NCBI RefSeq assembly: GCF_016714285.1
Contig: NZ_JADJNN010000038.1
Location: 1 to 64,000 of the forward strand
Direction: 5' to 3'
Length of the DNA stretch: 64,000 nt
Source: Nannocystis sp.
Lineage (GTDB): Bacteria > Myxococcota_A > Polyangia > Nannocystales > Nannocystaceae
The notes below the pieces were generated by a model, which did not search any database, had not been told where the DNA came from, and saw nothing but the letters and a program-made list of their open reading frames with translations. Below are positions 63,560-64,000 of the stretch, one piece after another (positions within the stretch are counted from its first letter, which is position 1; every line of letters starts with the position of its first letter). Both the position numbers and the translations under genes were made by a program.

Positions 63560-64000
63560 TCAGGGCGGGGGCTGTGCGTCGTCGTCTGGCGGGGGCCTGG
63601 GCCCTGCGTCGTCGGCGGGATCGGGCTCGTCTGCGCGGGCGAGCAGGGCGCGGGCCTTGGCCTTCGACTTGTCGATCAGGTAGGCGATGCCGACGCTGGC
63701 GAAGAACAGGCCGACCATCGGGAAGGCCATCATCAGCTGGCTGACGGGCTCGGGCGGGGTCAGGAAGGCGGCGATGATGAAGATCATCACCACGGAGATC
63801 TTCCAGAAGCGCAGCAGGCTGCGGTGGGTCAGCACCCCTGCGAAGGCGAGGAAGGCGATCAGCAGCGGGAACTCGAACACGACCCCGAAGGCGACCAGGA
63901 TCTTGGTGGCGTCGCGGATGTATTCGTTGAGGGTGAGGTTGTAGACGACGGCGGTGGCGGCCCCGCTGGTGCTCTGCGTGTACGAGAGCAGCCACTGGAT
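63560..64000 (-). CDS. tatC: Sec-independent translocase TatC, C-terminal part
   Basis: The frame runs to the window edge, so the start is outside. Matching TatC features: FGVVFEFPLLIAFLAFAGVL, then ISVVMIFIIAAFLTPPEPVS-QLMMAFPM and YLIDKSK. 'TPPEPVSQLMM..P' is a conserved TatC loop. TatC is the receptor for twin-arginine signal peptides in the inner membrane. The C-terminal tail (DEPDPADDAGPRPPPDDDAQ) is acidic and longer than usual. Confidence 0.92.
   Translation of the reverse strand: MQWLLSYTQSTSGAATAVVYNLTLNEYIRDATKILVAFGVVFEFPLLIAFLAFAGVLTHRSLLRFWKISVVMIFIIAAFLTPPEPVSQLMMAFPMVGLFFASVGIAYLIDKSKAKARALLARADEPDPADDAGPRPPPDDDAQPPP

Overview
The window looks like part of a large, GC-rich myxobacterial chromosome, most likely from the Nannocystis side of the order. 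The evidence is indirect: four large Ser/Thr-kinase proteins fused to AAA, WD40-like, TPR or histidine-kinase modules, an FHA/sigma-54 activator, an ECF sigma factor, a fibro-slime lipoprotein, a CGDG...GEACDDG Cys-rich repeat protein, and many Cys-rich or Ser/Thr-rich lipoproteins. No rRNA, tRNA or CRISPR array was seen.

Layout. 1-4.1 kb: the end of an FAD monooxygenase gene overlapping a PknK-like kinase-ATPase. 4.05-11.8 kb (minus): a tightly overlapping operon with a GGPP-type prenyl synthase, three unrecognised proteins, a CrtC/AttH-like protein, an SCP2-like protein, a large FAD amine-oxidase-type enzyme carrying OmpA-like inserts (read through three frameshifts), and a small zinc-ribbon-like protein. 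This is the best candidate for an undescribed pathway. 12.1-16.9 kb (plus): a five-gene envelope/lipoprotein cluster. 17-23.3 kb: an integrase remnant, a kinase-WD40 gene, a lipoprotein and an ECF sigma gene; two 179-bp direct repeats mark the kinase and sigma 3' ends. 23.3-26.8 kb: a gene graveyard with broken pieces of a methyltransferase-like gene, a secreted beta-propeller-like protein, a BREX locus (brxA', brxB, brxC') and a PLP enzyme. 26.8-33.5 kb: a two-gene signalling unit, a pseudokinase-AAA-GAF-histidine kinase overlapping a response regulator-adenylate/guanylate cyclase. 33.7-38.6 kb: a DoxX-like protein, a kinase-TPR protein, a kinase fragment and a lipoprotein.

38.6-54.9 kb is a mosaic of surface lipoproteins (LRR-like, fibro-slime, HExxH metallopeptidase-like, Cys-rich) mixed with tyrosine-recombinase and IS5-type fragments, a 0.6-kb direct duplication, a repeated palindromic element, a RhuM-like gene with a truncated nucleotidyltransferase, and a possible Cys-rich bacteriocin-like protein. 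55-64 kb is more orderly: a secreted protein and hydrolase pair, RNase HI, a four-gene minus-strand run (FHA-sigma-54 activator, lipoprotein, membrane protein; catalytically dead-looking rhomboid upstream), several short tandem repeats, a Cys-rich lipoprotein, and the end of tatC.

Taken together, the left part carries a biosynthetic operon and eukaryote-like signalling genes. The middle shows recurrent breakage, duplication and recombination around surface-protein genes. All family assignments come from motifs read by eye; no search was run. Several genes are split by single-base shifts, so either recent decay or residual assembly error is possible.
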